Shown here in pieces: positions 34,957 through 43,433 of a stretch of 64,000 nucleotides of DNA. The DNA is from Neorhizobium galegae bv. orientalis str. HAMBI 540. Lineage in GTDB: Bacteria; Pseudomonadota; Alphaproteobacteria; Rhizobiales; Rhizobiaceae. Location of the stretch: positions 3,100,001-3,164,000 of the forward strand of contig NZ_HG938353.1 of NCBI RefSeq assembly GCF_000731315.1. The letters are read 5' to 3'. Position numbers and translations under genes: made by a program. Positions within the stretch are counted from its first letter, which is position 1. Each line of letters opens with the position of its first letter. The notes below the pieces were generated by a model that saw only the letters and a list, made by a program, of their open reading frames with translations, made no database searches and was not told the DNA's origin.

Positions 34957-35918
34957 GACACCTTGAAGAACTGTCCGGCCTTCTCGCGAAGCGCCGCCTC
35001 TTGCAACATGCTACCAGGATAGTCGAAATGTCCGGCATCCAGGATGAAGATTTCATTAAATTTCGATTTCGGAACTGCGTTGGCGACGGCGAACTGGCAG
35101 GGCGGCGCAACCGCGGGATCGAATAGCGCGACGCTCGTCAGCATCGGCACGGTGATGCGGCTCGCCGCCACCGCCGAATCATGCAGGCGCAGCGTCTTCA
35201 GCGCATTGCCGTATTTCGCCTGATAGGCCTGGACCGAGGCAGCGCTGCCGATGCTTTTCAGCTTCAGCCGCAATTCCTGATGCCCGAAGGTCGGCAGCGA
35301 CAGATGCCCTCGATCGATCCGGTTGTCGAAGGGAATGGCAAGCCCGCCGATGCCGCCGCCGAAGCTGATGCCGCTATAGCCGACATGGCCGGAAAGCCAG
35401 GGGTAAAGGGCGATCAGCATACTCACCGCGATCCAAAGGTCGTCGACGCAGCCTCCGATGATGTACCGGTCCGGCTTGTCGATATCGTGCAGCACATGCC
35501 AGTGGGAGTCCGGCGAAATCGGCGGGCGGGTGCTGCGCGACATGCCTCGGAAGCAGGGAAACAGGACGGCTGTCTCCTCGACCGGAATATCGAGATCCGG
35601 CGCGTCGCGCCCGCCATATCCATGACCAACGACCAGTCCACGCCTGATCTCCCCCTGCCGCGGTAAGAGAAGCCAGCCGCCGATCGGAAACCGGCCCGTC
35701 GACATGTAGGCGATGTCGAAGACATGCCATTTCGGATGATCGAGCCCGCTCTTGCGCAGACCCGGCTCCGGATCAACGGTCATCGCCCGACGATAGCGGT
35801 CCTTCCAGAACCCATCGAAACCCTCTGGCGCCGGAGGCGGCACCACCGCCTGAAGCTCCTTCAGCCCCATGCCATAGGTGGGATCGAAATCATAAGGGTG
35901 CTTGGTGGGGATGGTCAT
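34953..35918 (-). CDS. Acetylxylan esterase/cephalosporin-C deacetylase-like hydrolase
   Basis: A 321-residue AXE1-type alpha/beta hydrolase: the first strands (FDGFWKDRYRRA), oxyanion region VVGHGYGGRDAP, elbow GYSGISFGGG with the nucleophile Ser, and the end ILDAGHFDYPG with the catalytic His. The family removes acetyl groups from sugars or antibiotics. The gene begins 26 bases after parE and overlaps the esterase gene downstream. The natural substrate is not known; plant cell-wall esters are plausible for a rhizobial organism (inference). Confidence 0.85.
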   Translation of the reverse strand: MTIPTKHPYDFDPTYGMGLKELQAVVPPPAPEGFDGFWKDRYRRAMTVDPEPGLRKSGLDHPKWHVFDIAYMSTGRFPIGGWLLLPRQGEIRRGLVVGHGYGGRDAPDLDIPVEETAVLFPCFRGMSRSTRPPISPDSHWHVLHDIDKPDRYIIGGCVDDLWIAVSMLIALYPWLSGHVGYSGISFGGGIGGLAIPFDNRIDRGHLSLPTFGHQELRLKLKSIGSAASVQAYQAKYGNALKTLRLHDSAVAASRITVPMLTSVALFDPAVAPPCQFAVANAVPKSKFNEIFILDAGHFDYPGSMLQEAALREKAGQFFKVS

Positions 35919-35944
35919 AGGGTGTCTGCAAGATCCGAATATTG

Positions 35945-36238
35945 TTACGACTTGATGAGTCGAACCACGCTGCGAACGTGAACCACTGCAAGGATCAGGA
36001 TGCCAGGAGCGTTAATTTCATAGAGAACGATATGACGCGCATGTATGTGGCGGCGCACGGACTCGCCAAAATCGGGAACGGCCCTCCCCATGCGCGGATT
36101 CTCTACAAGGAGTTCGAAGCAATGCGTCAGTTCATCAACGTAGTGCTGCGCCTGCAACACTCCAAATGTCTCAATCCCATAGCGAATGATATCGACAATT
36201 TCTGATTCGGCTCTGGACGTAAGCCGATACTCAGGCAC
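35945..36238 (-). CDS. parE: ParE/RelE family toxin
   Basis: A 97-residue toxin of the RelE/ParE superfamily: YRLTSRAESEIVDIIRYGIE at the start, NPRMGRAVPDF in the middle and HIVLYEINAPGILILAVVH near the end. The start is a GTG that overlaps the antitoxin stop by eight bases. ParE toxins typically poison DNA gyrase. Paired with the antitoxin gene just upstream it makes a complete module. Confidence 0.9.
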   Translation of the reverse strand: MPEYRLTSRAESEIVDIIRYGIETFGVLQAQHYVDELTHCFELLVENPRMGRAVPDFGESVRRHIHARHIVLYEINAPGILILAVVHVRSVVRLIKS

Positions 36239-36497
36239 GTCTAGCCTTCTTCGCCTCTACGAGCCGCTCTGCCTCGGCAAACAACTCGTCCATACTCCTC
36301 GTCCCAATGCCGCTCGCCTTAGAGGCTTTGATCAGGTGGCGCACCTCTTCAAGCGAAAGCTCTTCGCCTTGCCGAACTCGCTCCTGCGTAACCAATTCGT
36401 TCACATACTCGGCGGCACTAGCATATCCACCGCTGCGGACTTGTTCATCGATCCAATCCTTGGCAGCGTCCGGAAGTGATATCGTTATACTTGCCAT
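36231..36497 (-). CDS. parD: ParD family antitoxin (ribbon-helix-helix)
   Basis: An 88-residue antitoxin. The N-terminal ribbon-helix-helix is MASITISLPDAAKDWIDEQV, followed by SGGYASAAEYVNELVTQE; the charged C-terminal helices wrap the toxin. The ATG at 36497 has GGAGG eight bases upstream; reading from 36569 would run back through a terminator. It should repress its own promoter, which must lie in the short gap after the pntB terminator. Confidence 0.92.
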   Translation of the reverse strand: MASITISLPDAAKDWIDEQVRSGGYASAAEYVNELVTQERVRQGEELSLEEVRHLIKASKASGIGTRSMDELFAEAERLVEAKKARRA

Positions 36498-36541
36498 CCT
36501 AGCCTCCTGCTCACTTCCAATGTCGCACGATCCGTCTTCAC

Positions 36542-36566
36542 AAAAAAGCCCGGCAATGCCGGGCTC
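36542..36566 (-). terminator. Rho-independent terminator of the pnt operon
   Basis: On the minus strand a GAGCCCGGC/GCCGGGCT stem with a short loop is followed by six T. It lies 22 bases after pntB and just before parD. Confidence 0.92.
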
Positions 36567-36588
36567 CATGTTCGCTGTTCAACTGGCC

Positions 36589-37989
36589 TTAGTGCTTCAT
36601 CGCCTTGACGATGTCCTCGGTCATCTTCTTGGCGTCGCCGAGCAGCATCATCGTGCCGTCCTTGTAGAACAGTGTGTTGTCGATGCCGGCATAGCCCGAG
36701 CCGAGCGAGCGCTTGACGAACAGGCAGGTCTTCGCCTTGTCGACGTCGAGGATCGGCATGCCGTAGATCGGCGAGGTCTTGTCGTCGCGGGCCGCAGGGT
36801 TGGTGACGTCGTTGGCGCCGATGACATAGGCGACGTCGGCTTGCGCGAACTCCGCGTTGATGTCTTCCAGTTCGAAGACCTCGTCATAGGGGACATTGGC
36901 TTCGGCGAGCAGCACGTTCATATGGCCCGGCATGCGGCCGGCGACCGGATGGATCGCGTATTTGACCTCGACGCCGTGGCTCTTCAGCGTGTCGGCGAGC
37001 TCGCGCAATGCATGCTGCGCCTGGGCGACGGCCATGCCGTAACCCGGCACGATGATCACCTTTTCAGCGTTCTGCATCAGGAAGGCCGCATCGTCGGCAG
37101 AGCCCTGCTTGACGGTCCGCTGCACGCCGTCGTCGCCGGCAGCAGACGCCGTCTCGCCGCCGAAGCCGCCCAGGATGACCGAGATGAAGGACCGGTTCAT
37201 CCCCTTGCACATGATGTAGGAAAGGATCGCGCCCGAGGAGCCGACCAGCGCGCCGGTGATGATCAGCGCCAGATTGCCGAGCGTGAACCCGATGCCGGCT
37301 GCGGCCCAGCCGGAATAGGAATTCAGCATCGAGACGACGACCGGCATGTCCGCGCCGCCGATCGGCACGATCAGGAGCACGCCGAGCGCCAATGCCAGCG
37401 CCACGACCAGCCAGAAGTCGAAATGGCTTTCGGTCTGCACCAGGCCGAAGACGAAGACGACGACCAGCACCAGCAGGCCGATATTGATGACGTGCCGGTA
37501 GGGCAGCATGATCGGCTTGCCGGACATCCGCCCATCGAGCTTCAGGAAGGCGATGACCGAGCCGGTAAAGGTGATCGCGCCGATCGCCGCGCCGAGCGCC
37601 AGTTCGATCAGCGCCTGGCCGTGAATATGGCCGATCGCGCCGATGCCGAAGGAATCGGGCGCATAAAGTGCTGCCGCCGCCACCATCACCGCGGCAAAGC
37701 CGACCAGCGAATGGAAGCCCGCGACGAGCTGCGGCATCGCCGTCATCGGAATGGTGCGGGCGATATAAGCCCCTGCCCCACCGCCGAGGCTGAGCGCCAA
37801 CACGATCAGGATGAAGCCGCCGAAGGTGGGCGTGGCGAGCAGCAGCGTGGTGACAATGGCGATACCCATGCCGACCATGCCGTAGACATTGCCCTTGCGG
37901 CTGGTCGTCGGGTGGGAAAGACCCCGGAGCGCCATGATGAACAGCACGCCGGAGACGAGATAGAGGAAGGCTGCGAGGCTCTGCGACAT
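36589..37989 (-). CDS. pntB: NAD(P)+ transhydrogenase beta subunit
   Basis: A 466-residue membrane protein. About nine helices form domain II (for example FLYLVSGVLFIMALRGLSHP), and the C-terminal 180 residues form the NADP(H)-binding domain III with VIIVPGYGMAVAQAQHALRE and ANDVTNPAA. The enzyme uses the proton gradient to transfer hydride from NADH to NADP+, giving NADPH. It is the third gene of pntA1-pntA2-pntB, 12 bases after pntA2. Full length. Confidence 0.96.
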   Translation of the reverse strand: MSQSLAAFLYLVSGVLFIMALRGLSHPTTSRKGNVYGMVGMGIAIVTTLLLATPTFGGFILIVLALSLGGGAGAYIARTIPMTAMPQLVAGFHSLVGFAAVMVAAAALYAPDSFGIGAIGHIHGQALIELALGAAIGAITFTGSVIAFLKLDGRMSGKPIMLPYRHVINIGLLVLVVVFVFGLVQTESHFDFWLVVALALALGVLLIVPIGGADMPVVVSMLNSYSGWAAAGIGFTLGNLALIITGALVGSSGAILSYIMCKGMNRSFISVILGGFGGETASAAGDDGVQRTVKQGSADDAAFLMQNAEKVIIVPGYGMAVAQAQHALRELADTLKSHGVEVKYAIHPVAGRMPGHMNVLLAEANVPYDEVFELEDINAEFAQADVAYVIGANDVTNPAARDDKTSPIYGMPILDVDKAKTCLFVKRSLGSGYAGIDNTLFYKDGTMMLLGDAKKMTEDIVKAMKH

Positions 37990-38001
37990 GTATCCGAACC
38001 C

Positions 38002-38403
38002 TCAGCGATCTTTTTTCTTGTACATGGCAAGCATCCGGCTGGTCACCAGGAAGCCGCCGAAGATGTTCACCGAAACGAGCACCAGCGCCACGAAACCGAA
38101 GCCGGTCGCAAAGCCGCTCGCCGATATGCCGACCGCAAGCAGCGCGCCGACGACGATGACCGAAGAGATCGCGTTGGTCACCGCCATCAGCGGCGTATGC
38201 AGCGCCGGCGTCACCGACCAGACGACGTAATAACCGACGAAGATCGACAGCACGAAGATCGCCAGCCGAAACACGAAGGGATCGATCGCCCCACCGGTTG
38301 CAGCACTCGCGGCTTCCGGTGCCTGGGCGGCGGCGCTGATCACGGCGGTCACGGCCTGATCGAGCTGCTCCAGCGCCTTGTCCATTGCTTCACTGGCCAT
38401 CAA
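38002..38403 (-). CDS. pntA2: NAD(P)+ transhydrogenase alpha subunit 2
   Basis: A 133-residue membrane subunit with three helices (FRLAIFVLSIFVGYYVVWSV is the first) and an Ala-rich N-terminal tail. Splitting the alpha subunit into a soluble NAD-binding part and this membrane part is common in alphaproteobacteria. Its ATG overlaps the pntA1 stop by four bases. Confidence 0.94.
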   Translation of the reverse strand: MMASEAMDKALEQLDQAVTAVISAAAQAPEAASAATGGAIDPFVFRLAIFVLSIFVGYYVVWSVTPALHTPLMAVTNAISSVIVVGALLAVGISASGFATGFGFVALVLVSVNIFGGFLVTSRMLAMYKKKDR

Positions 38404-39674
38404 AGCTTCTCCTCGGCTGCGGCGTCCCCGCCCGTTTCGGCGTTAACGGCGGCAGGCTTTTTGCGAACGCGGGCCGGTTCGGCCGCAACTGGGGCAACGG
38501 TTGCGGTTGGCGCAGCAACAGGAGCGTCAACGACAAACGCGGCCGCAGCCGTCGCAAAATTCGGATGCACGACCTGTCCGCCATGGGTCAGCATGGTCGC
38601 CTTGACGAGTTCGTCCTCGGGATTGACCGCAAACTCCTTGGTGCCCTTGTCGACCATGGTCTCGATGAAGGCGAACAGGTTGCGGGCATAAAGCGCCGAA
38701 GCGGAGGCGGCGATGCGGCCCGCGACATTCGCGTAACCGATCACGGCGACACCCTCGACATCAGCGACCTTGCCCTTTTCCGAACCCTCGATATTGCCGC
38801 CGCGCTCGACGGCGAGGTCCACCGCCACCGAACCCGGCTTCATCGACGCCAGCATGGCCCGCGAGACCAGTTTTGGCGCCGGACGGCCGGGAATGAGGGC
38901 CGTTGTGATGACGATGTCCTGCTTGGCGATATGCTCGGCAACCAGGGCCGCCTGCTTGGCCTGGTAGGCTTCCGACATCGGCTTGGCGTAACCGGCAGCC
39001 GTTTCGGCCGCCTTGAATTCCTCGTCCTCGACCGCGATGAACTTGGCCCCCAGCGAGGCGACCTGTTCCTTGGCAGCGGGGCGCACGTCGGTCGCCGAAA
39101 CCACGGCGCCGAGACGACGGGCCGTGGCGATCGCCTGCAGACCGGCAACACCGGCGCCCATGACGAACACTTTTGCGGCCGGAACGGTGCCGGCGGCGGT
39201 CATCATCATCGGCATGGCGCGACCGTATTCATGGGATGCGTCGATAACAGCGCGATACCCGGCAAGGTTCGCCTGGGAAGAAAGCACGTCCATCGACTGG
39301 GCGCGGGTGATGCGCGGCATCAGCTCCATGGCAAACGTGGTGAGCCCGGCTTTCGCCATGTCCGCAAGAGCGGCCTCATTGCCATAGGGATCCATGACCG
39401 CAAACACGACGGCGCCCGGTCTGTAGGCTGCCATCTCGGTCGCCGTAGGCCGGTTGACCCGAAGGATGATATCGGCCGAGCCGACCTCGCCGGAACCGGC
39501 AATGCGGGCGCCGGTGGCTTCGAAAGCTGCGTCGGGAACGCCGGAGGCAAGGCCTGCCCCGCTCTCGACCACGACCGTGAGCCCTAGGCCGGTGAGCCGC
39601 TTGACGCTCTCGGGCGAAGCGGCAACGCGCGGTTCGTCGGAACCTTCACGGCATACAAATACGATCTTCGGCAA
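38400..39674 (-). CDS. pntA1: NAD(P)+ transhydrogenase alpha subunit 1 (NAD-binding)
   Basis: A 424-residue soluble subunit (domain I) related to alanine dehydrogenase: IVFVCREGSDEPRVAASPES at the start, the Rossmann motif VFVMGAGVAGLQAIATARRL and RPAAKEQVASLGAKF. About 45 residues at the C-terminus form an Ala/Pro/Lys-rich tail not needed for the fold. A GGGAGGAGACAG site precedes the ATG. It lies 86 bases downstream of the aa3 subunit IV gene. Confidence 0.95.
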   Translation of the reverse strand: MPKIVFVCREGSDEPRVAASPESVKRLTGLGLTVVVESGAGLASGVPDAAFEATGARIAGSGEVGSADIILRVNRPTATEMAAYRPGAVVFAVMDPYGNEAALADMAKAGLTTFAMELMPRITRAQSMDVLSSQANLAGYRAVIDASHEYGRAMPMMMTAAGTVPAAKVFVMGAGVAGLQAIATARRLGAVVSATDVRPAAKEQVASLGAKFIAVEDEEFKAAETAAGYAKPMSEAYQAKQAALVAEHIAKQDIVITTALIPGRPAPKLVSRAMLASMKPGSVAVDLAVERGGNIEGSEKGKVADVEGVAVIGYANVAGRIAASASALYARNLFAFIETMVDKGTKEFAVNPEDELVKATMLTHGGQVVHPNFATAAAAFVVDAPVAAPTATVAPVAAEPARVRKKPAAVNAETGGDAAAEEKL

Positions 39675-39760
39675 AGACTGTCTCCTCCCAGTCGATATCG
39701 CAAGGCGGGCGAAAAGCTTCGCCCTGCCTCAAAGCCGGTGGCCGGGTTGGCCGAACCGGA

Positions 39761-39985
39761 TCAACGCAGCAGGAAAACGCCGGCTATATTGAGAATGATG
39801 AAGACGAGAAGGCTGCCGATGAAGCCCGCACCGCCGAAGAAACCGGCAGCCATGGCGATCATCAGGACGATAATCAGCATCGTGCCCCATTTCGCACCGG
39901 CGAGGAAGGCGTTGTAGGTCTTGTCGTGTTCCGAATAGTCCATCGGAGCACCCGTTTCCACCGGCCCGCTATGGTGATTGTCCAT
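39761..39985 (-). CDS. aa3-type cytochrome c oxidase subunit IV
   Basis: A 74-residue protein with a polar start (DYSEHDKTYNAFLAGAKWGT) and one or two hydrophobic helices after it. The pattern MDYSEHxxTYxxF is typical of the small subunit IV of alphaproteobacterial aa3 oxidases. GGAG lies about eight bases before the ATG at 39985; a start at the later Met of the MDYSEH motif is possible. Location next to pntA1 rather than near ctaC/D/E is common in rhizobia (recall). Confidence 0.85.
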   Translation of the reverse strand: MDNHHSGPVETGAPMDYSEHDKTYNAFLAGAKWGTMLIIVLMIAMAAGFFGGAGFIGSLLVFIILNIAGVFLLR

Positions 39986-40174
39986 CAGTCCCGTCTCCTT
40001 CATCAGCCGCACGCGGTCCGCTTGATCAAAGCGTCGGCGCGTGCGGGAAAACCCGTGTCGACATCCGGAATCATGCCGTCGTTCGGCAGGATCGGCGTCT
40101 CTTCAGGCCTTACACAAACCGGCAGGAAAGCGCAATGCCGCCACAATGGCTTCCGGTACGCCGAAGCGCGACCT

Positions 40175-40948
40175 TCAGGTGAGGTAGGACATTTCGGGGG
40201 AATTCGGGCGGCCGGCAATACGAGCCGTCGGCAGGATGGTAAGCGGCGCGGTGTCGAAATTCGAGGAGCGTGCAAACAGCAGACGGCGCTCATAGGCCTC
40301 CGACTGGAATGCCGGAAAGCGCTTCATCATCTTGGAGCGCAGTTCGCGAGTCTGCGAAGCGAGCAGCATCAGATCGAAATCGTATTGCGGGATCCGCCGC
40401 GGCGGCACGACCGGCTGGGCATAAAAGAACCGGCGGTAAAATGCCGCATGCGCCGGACGGATCGGCTGCAGCACGCGGTCCGCATCGAAATAGATCGCCG
40501 CGACCGGCGTCAGCCGCACCGTCAGATAGGGCATGGCCGAAAGTTCGCTGGCATATTCCGGGGCTATCGCAAAACGCGCCGAGTCGATCAGCGTCATGCC
40601 GGCATCGAGAAGGCCGTTCACGGCTTCCGGGAAAATGCTGATCGACTGGCAGACCCGATGCTCCGGCGTAACGTGGTGGAGGCGGATCGTGCTGACCAGT
40701 TCCTCGTCGTAATAGACGCCGAAGACATGCGCATTTTTGTCGAAGTCGATCTCGTCGATGAGCTTGGTGGCCGCGACCGGCAGCACGTTGTGTGTCTTGT
40801 AGGCCTTGTATCGAAGCCGGGCGATTTCCTCGAAATCCTCGTTGCTCTCGATCCGTCGGTATTCGACATGGTCGAGGGTGGAGAGAAGCTTGGCTGAAAA
40901 GTTTCCGTCGGAAAAGGACTTATCTATTGGCATTGGGTTTTGTTCCAT
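40175..40948 (-). CDS. FeeM-like N-acyl amino acid synthase domain protein
   Basis: A 257-residue protein I assign to the N-acyl amino acid synthase FeeM group, a GNAT-fold relative of acyl-homoserine lactone synthases. Supporting sequence: VEYRRIESNEDFEEIARLRY at the start of the fold, KLIDEIDFDKNAHVFGVYYD, LVSTIRLHHVTPEHR and an acceptor-side region FYRRFFYAQPVVPPRR. Such enzymes can join acyl-ACP to an amino acid. The intergenic region upstream contains CtrA-type sites. Whether this one makes a signal, a lipid or neither cannot be told. No acyl carrier protein gene is nearby. Confidence 0.7.
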   Translation of the reverse strand: MEQNPMPIDKSFSDGNFSAKLLSTLDHVEYRRIESNEDFEEIARLRYKAYKTHNVLPVAATKLIDEIDFDKNAHVFGVYYDEELVSTIRLHHVTPEHRVCQSISIFPEAVNGLLDAGMTLIDSARFAIAPEYASELSAMPYLTVRLTPVAAIYFDADRVLQPIRPAHAAFYRRFFYAQPVVPPRRIPQYDFDLMLLASQTRELRSKMMKRFPAFQSEAYERRLLFARSSNFDTAPLTILPTARIAGRPNSPEMSYLT

Positions 40949-40953
40949 GGGCT

Positions 40954-40969
40954 TTAACCAAGGATTAAC
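40954..40969 (-). promoter_or_regulatory. CtrA-type binding site 1 (TTAA-N7-TTAAC)
   Basis: TTAACCAAGGATTAAC matches the CtrA consensus TTAA-N7-TTAA(C) exactly. It ends only about six bases upstream of the FeeM-like start codon, so binding there would be expected to hinder transcription. Match by eye only. Confidence 0.6.
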
Positions 40970-41032
40970 CCTAAAAGACCCATAGCCCGCAATGAATGAT
41001 GCGCGAATTGAGTAAAATTCTAAATGATATGG

Positions 41033-41048
41033 TTAACAAACAGTTAAC
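41033..41048 (-). promoter_or_regulatory. CtrA-type binding site 2 (TTAA-N7-TTAAC)
   Basis: TTAACAAACAGTTAAC matches the CtrA consensus and is itself a near-palindrome of GTTAAC. It sits 85-100 bases upstream of the FeeM-like gene, where an activator site would be normal. A further lone GTTAAC is at 41074-41079. Confidence 0.65.
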
Positions 41049-41091
41049 GGACGTTTCCTAACGTCCCAAAACCGTTAACACTGTCCTGATT

Positions 41092-41107
41092 TTAAGCGGA
41101 GTTTAAC
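41092..41107 (-). promoter_or_regulatory. CtrA-type binding site 3 (TTAA-N7-TTAAC)
   Basis: TTAAGCGGAGTTTAAC keeps the seven-base spacing but overlaps the stop codon of the GGDEF-EAL gene. It may be a chance match, although it is the third one in 155 bases. Confidence 0.4.
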
Positions 41108-43433
41108 GCGCCGCGGCCCGAAGCGGCGAGGCCTGTGCGCTTTTGGCACCGCGCCGAACGGCCGAGAGCTTGGCCGCGGAAGCACCCTCGGCAGCCAATT
41201 CGATGATCTTTTCGGAAGCCACCGGCATCGAAAACACGTACCCCTGGACCAGGTCGGAGAACCGATGGCGATTGACCAGCGCGAGCTGCTCCTTCGTCTC
41301 CACGCCTTCGACGACGATCTTGAGACCGAGCTCCCGGGACAGATGCACGATGCCGCGCAGGAGCTTCAGCTTGCGCTGGTCCTCGACAATATTGCGGATG
41401 AACGCGCGGTCGATCTTGACCACGTCGAGCGGCAGGGAATCCAGATAGCTGAGGCTCGAGAAGCCGGTGCCGAAATCGTCGATGGCGATCGTCACGCCGG
41501 TCACGCGGAACTGGTTGAGGATAGCGCTGACCGCCACCGGCTCGTCCATGAAGCAGCTTTCCGTCACTTCGAGATGCAGCCGCGACGGATCGACCGAATA
41601 ACGCTTCAGCACGTCCGCCACGTAACCGACGATATCGTCGTTGCGCAGGTCCTGGATCGAGAGGTTGACGGAGACAGCCATCGGCTCCGGCCAGGTCGCG
41701 CAGTCGCGGCAGGCCTGGTCGAGCACCAGATGGGTGATATGCGAAACGAGCCCCATATCCTCGGCCATGGGGATGAAGACATTCGGCCCGACCATGCCGC
41801 GCTCCGGATGGCGCCAACGCACCAGCGCCTCGCTGCATTCGATGCCGGAGCCGTCGGGACGGTACATCGGCTGGTAGACGACATGCAGGCCGCGGTTCTC
41901 GATCGCCTGGCGGAGGTCGACACGAAGCTTCTGCTCGTCGATATACTGGGCATCCATCTCCGAACGGAACGCCGTCAGCGTGCCGTTGCCGGTCGATTTC
42001 GCATGGTTGAGGGCAAGATCCGCCTTGATCTGCCAGTTTTCCATATCGAAGTCCTGCGACGGCAGCACGACGCAGCCGCTGTTCATCGAAACGGGAAGAC
42101 GAAGTCCGTCGACGTAGTAGTCGCCCTGGATCTCGGCGTGAATGCGACGGATCTGGCGCTCCAGCTCGCAATCGTCGTCGCCGCCGGTCAGCAGCACGAC
42201 GAATTCGTCGCCGACCAGGCGGCCTGCCAGCAGGCCGTCGGTCTTCATTGCCGAAAGCCTTGCCGAGATCGCCGCGAGCAGCCGGTCGCCGATCACATGG
42301 CCGCGCAAGTCGTTGACATGCTTGAAACCGTCGACGTCGAACACGGCGAGTGCTGCCAGGGCTTCGCCGCGGCGCTTCAGCTTCTTGGTGGCAAGATCCG
42401 CGAAATGACCGCGGTTCGGCAGGCCGGTCAGGGCGTCGAACCGCACCATGTGCAGCACCTTCTCCTCGGCGGCGAGACGGGCGGTGACATCCTCGAAGAT
42501 CAGCACAACGCCACCGTCGGAACGGGGGCTGACCGAAAATTCGAGATGGCGGTCGTCCTTGAACTTGAAGAGCGCGCGTTCGAGCGAGCCGTCTGCGAGC
42601 TTGGAAAGCTGCCGCAGGATGGTTTCCGGCGCATTCTCCGCATCTTCGCAGAGCACAGCGGCGAAATCGCGGTCCTTGAGGTCGCTCTTCTTGTCGAGAC
42701 CGAGCAGATCGCGGGCGCGGCGGTTGATCACCTGGATCTTGCCTTCGCCGTCGAGCATCACCAGGCCGTGGGAAATCGTCTTCAAGGCGATATCGAAGCG
42801 GCCGGCGATGATCGCCATCTTCCGTGAGGCGATGACGTTTTCATAAAGGAATTCGCGCACGCCGTTGGCCATCGACCGCGTGGTGAGACCAAAGGGGATG
42901 AGCAGCAGCGACATCAGAGCGAGGTGCAGGTCCTCGGTGAACAGGCAGGCGATCAGGATCGGGCCGCAGCAGCCGAGCGTCTGGAGGTCGACGGCGATGC
43001 GCGAGCCGTAGTTGCGGCCGACGATCGACATCATCGAACCGAGCGTCATGGCGATGCAGGTGAAGCCGACGAACGGGTTTTCCAGCACGAGCAGCGCGTA
43101 GCCGCTGGCGATGCCGAGCAGAAAGGCAGCCAGGAACGCGCCGATCACATATTGCTGCTCCCAAGCGGCGATGCCGTCATAGGTCAGCGACGCCTTGTCC
43201 ACTTTGTCGAACCGCTGGAACCAGTACATGCGATAGGCAAAGACGGCCGCGAAACCGCAGGCGAACAGGAGATAGAATTGCGCACCGCTGTAATGGAAAA
43301 CGAGCAGGCACCACAGGACGTGAACGACCACGCCTGTCCACAATGTGCCGCGATTTCCAAATAGCGACGTGACGAACGACAGATACACATCCGTCGACAG
43401 CGTCTTCGCTTCTGTCTCTTTCATCGGGTTCAT
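41103..43433 (-). CDS. Membrane PAS-GGDEF-EAL protein (c-di-GMP phosphodiesterase)
   Basis: About 776 residues. Five or six N-terminal helices are followed by a PAS domain (ISHGLVMLDGEGKIQVINRR) near residue 220, a GGDEF domain and an EAL domain. The GGDEF motif reads VGDEF (near residue 408), so cyclase activity is doubtful; it may bind GTP and regulate. The EAL part is complete: EALVRWRHPE, NLSIQDL, EVTES, DDFGTGFSSLSYL, KIDRAFI and GVETKEQ. The protein should therefore hydrolyse c-di-GMP at the membrane. The start is probably the ATG at 43433, with 43424 as an alternative. Confidence 0.9.
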   Translation of the reverse strand: MNPMKETEAKTLSTDVYLSFVTSLFGNRGTLWTGVVVHVLWCLLVFHYSGAQFYLLFACGFAAVFAYRMYWFQRFDKVDKASLTYDGIAAWEQQYVIGAFLAAFLLGIASGYALLVLENPFVGFTCIAMTLGSMMSIVGRNYGSRIAVDLQTLGCCGPILIACLFTEDLHLALMSLLLIPFGLTTRSMANGVREFLYENVIASRKMAIIAGRFDIALKTISHGLVMLDGEGKIQVINRRARDLLGLDKKSDLKDRDFAAVLCEDAENAPETILRQLSKLADGSLERALFKFKDDRHLEFSVSPRSDGGVVLIFEDVTARLAAEEKVLHMVRFDALTGLPNRGHFADLATKKLKRRGEALAALAVFDVDGFKHVNDLRGHVIGDRLLAAISARLSAMKTDGLLAGRLVGDEFVVLLTGGDDDCELERQIRRIHAEIQGDYYVDGLRLPVSMNSGCVVLPSQDFDMENWQIKADLALNHAKSTGNGTLTAFRSEMDAQYIDEQKLRVDLRQAIENRGLHVVYQPMYRPDGSGIECSEALVRWRHPERGMVGPNVFIPMAEDMGLVSHITHLVLDQACRDCATWPEPMAVSVNLSIQDLRNDDIVGYVADVLKRYSVDPSRLHLEVTESCFMDEPVAVSAILNQFRVTGVTIAIDDFGTGFSSLSYLDSLPLDVVKIDRAFIRNIVEDQRKLKLLRGIVHLSRELGLKIVVEGVETKEQLALVNRHRFSDLVQGYVFSMPVASEKIIELAAEGASAAKLSAVRRGAKSAQASPLRAAAR

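Noticed and set aside
36307..38691. Long plus-strand open frame opposite pntB and pntA2
   Set aside because: Low-complexity charged product, antisense to clear transhydrogenase genes.
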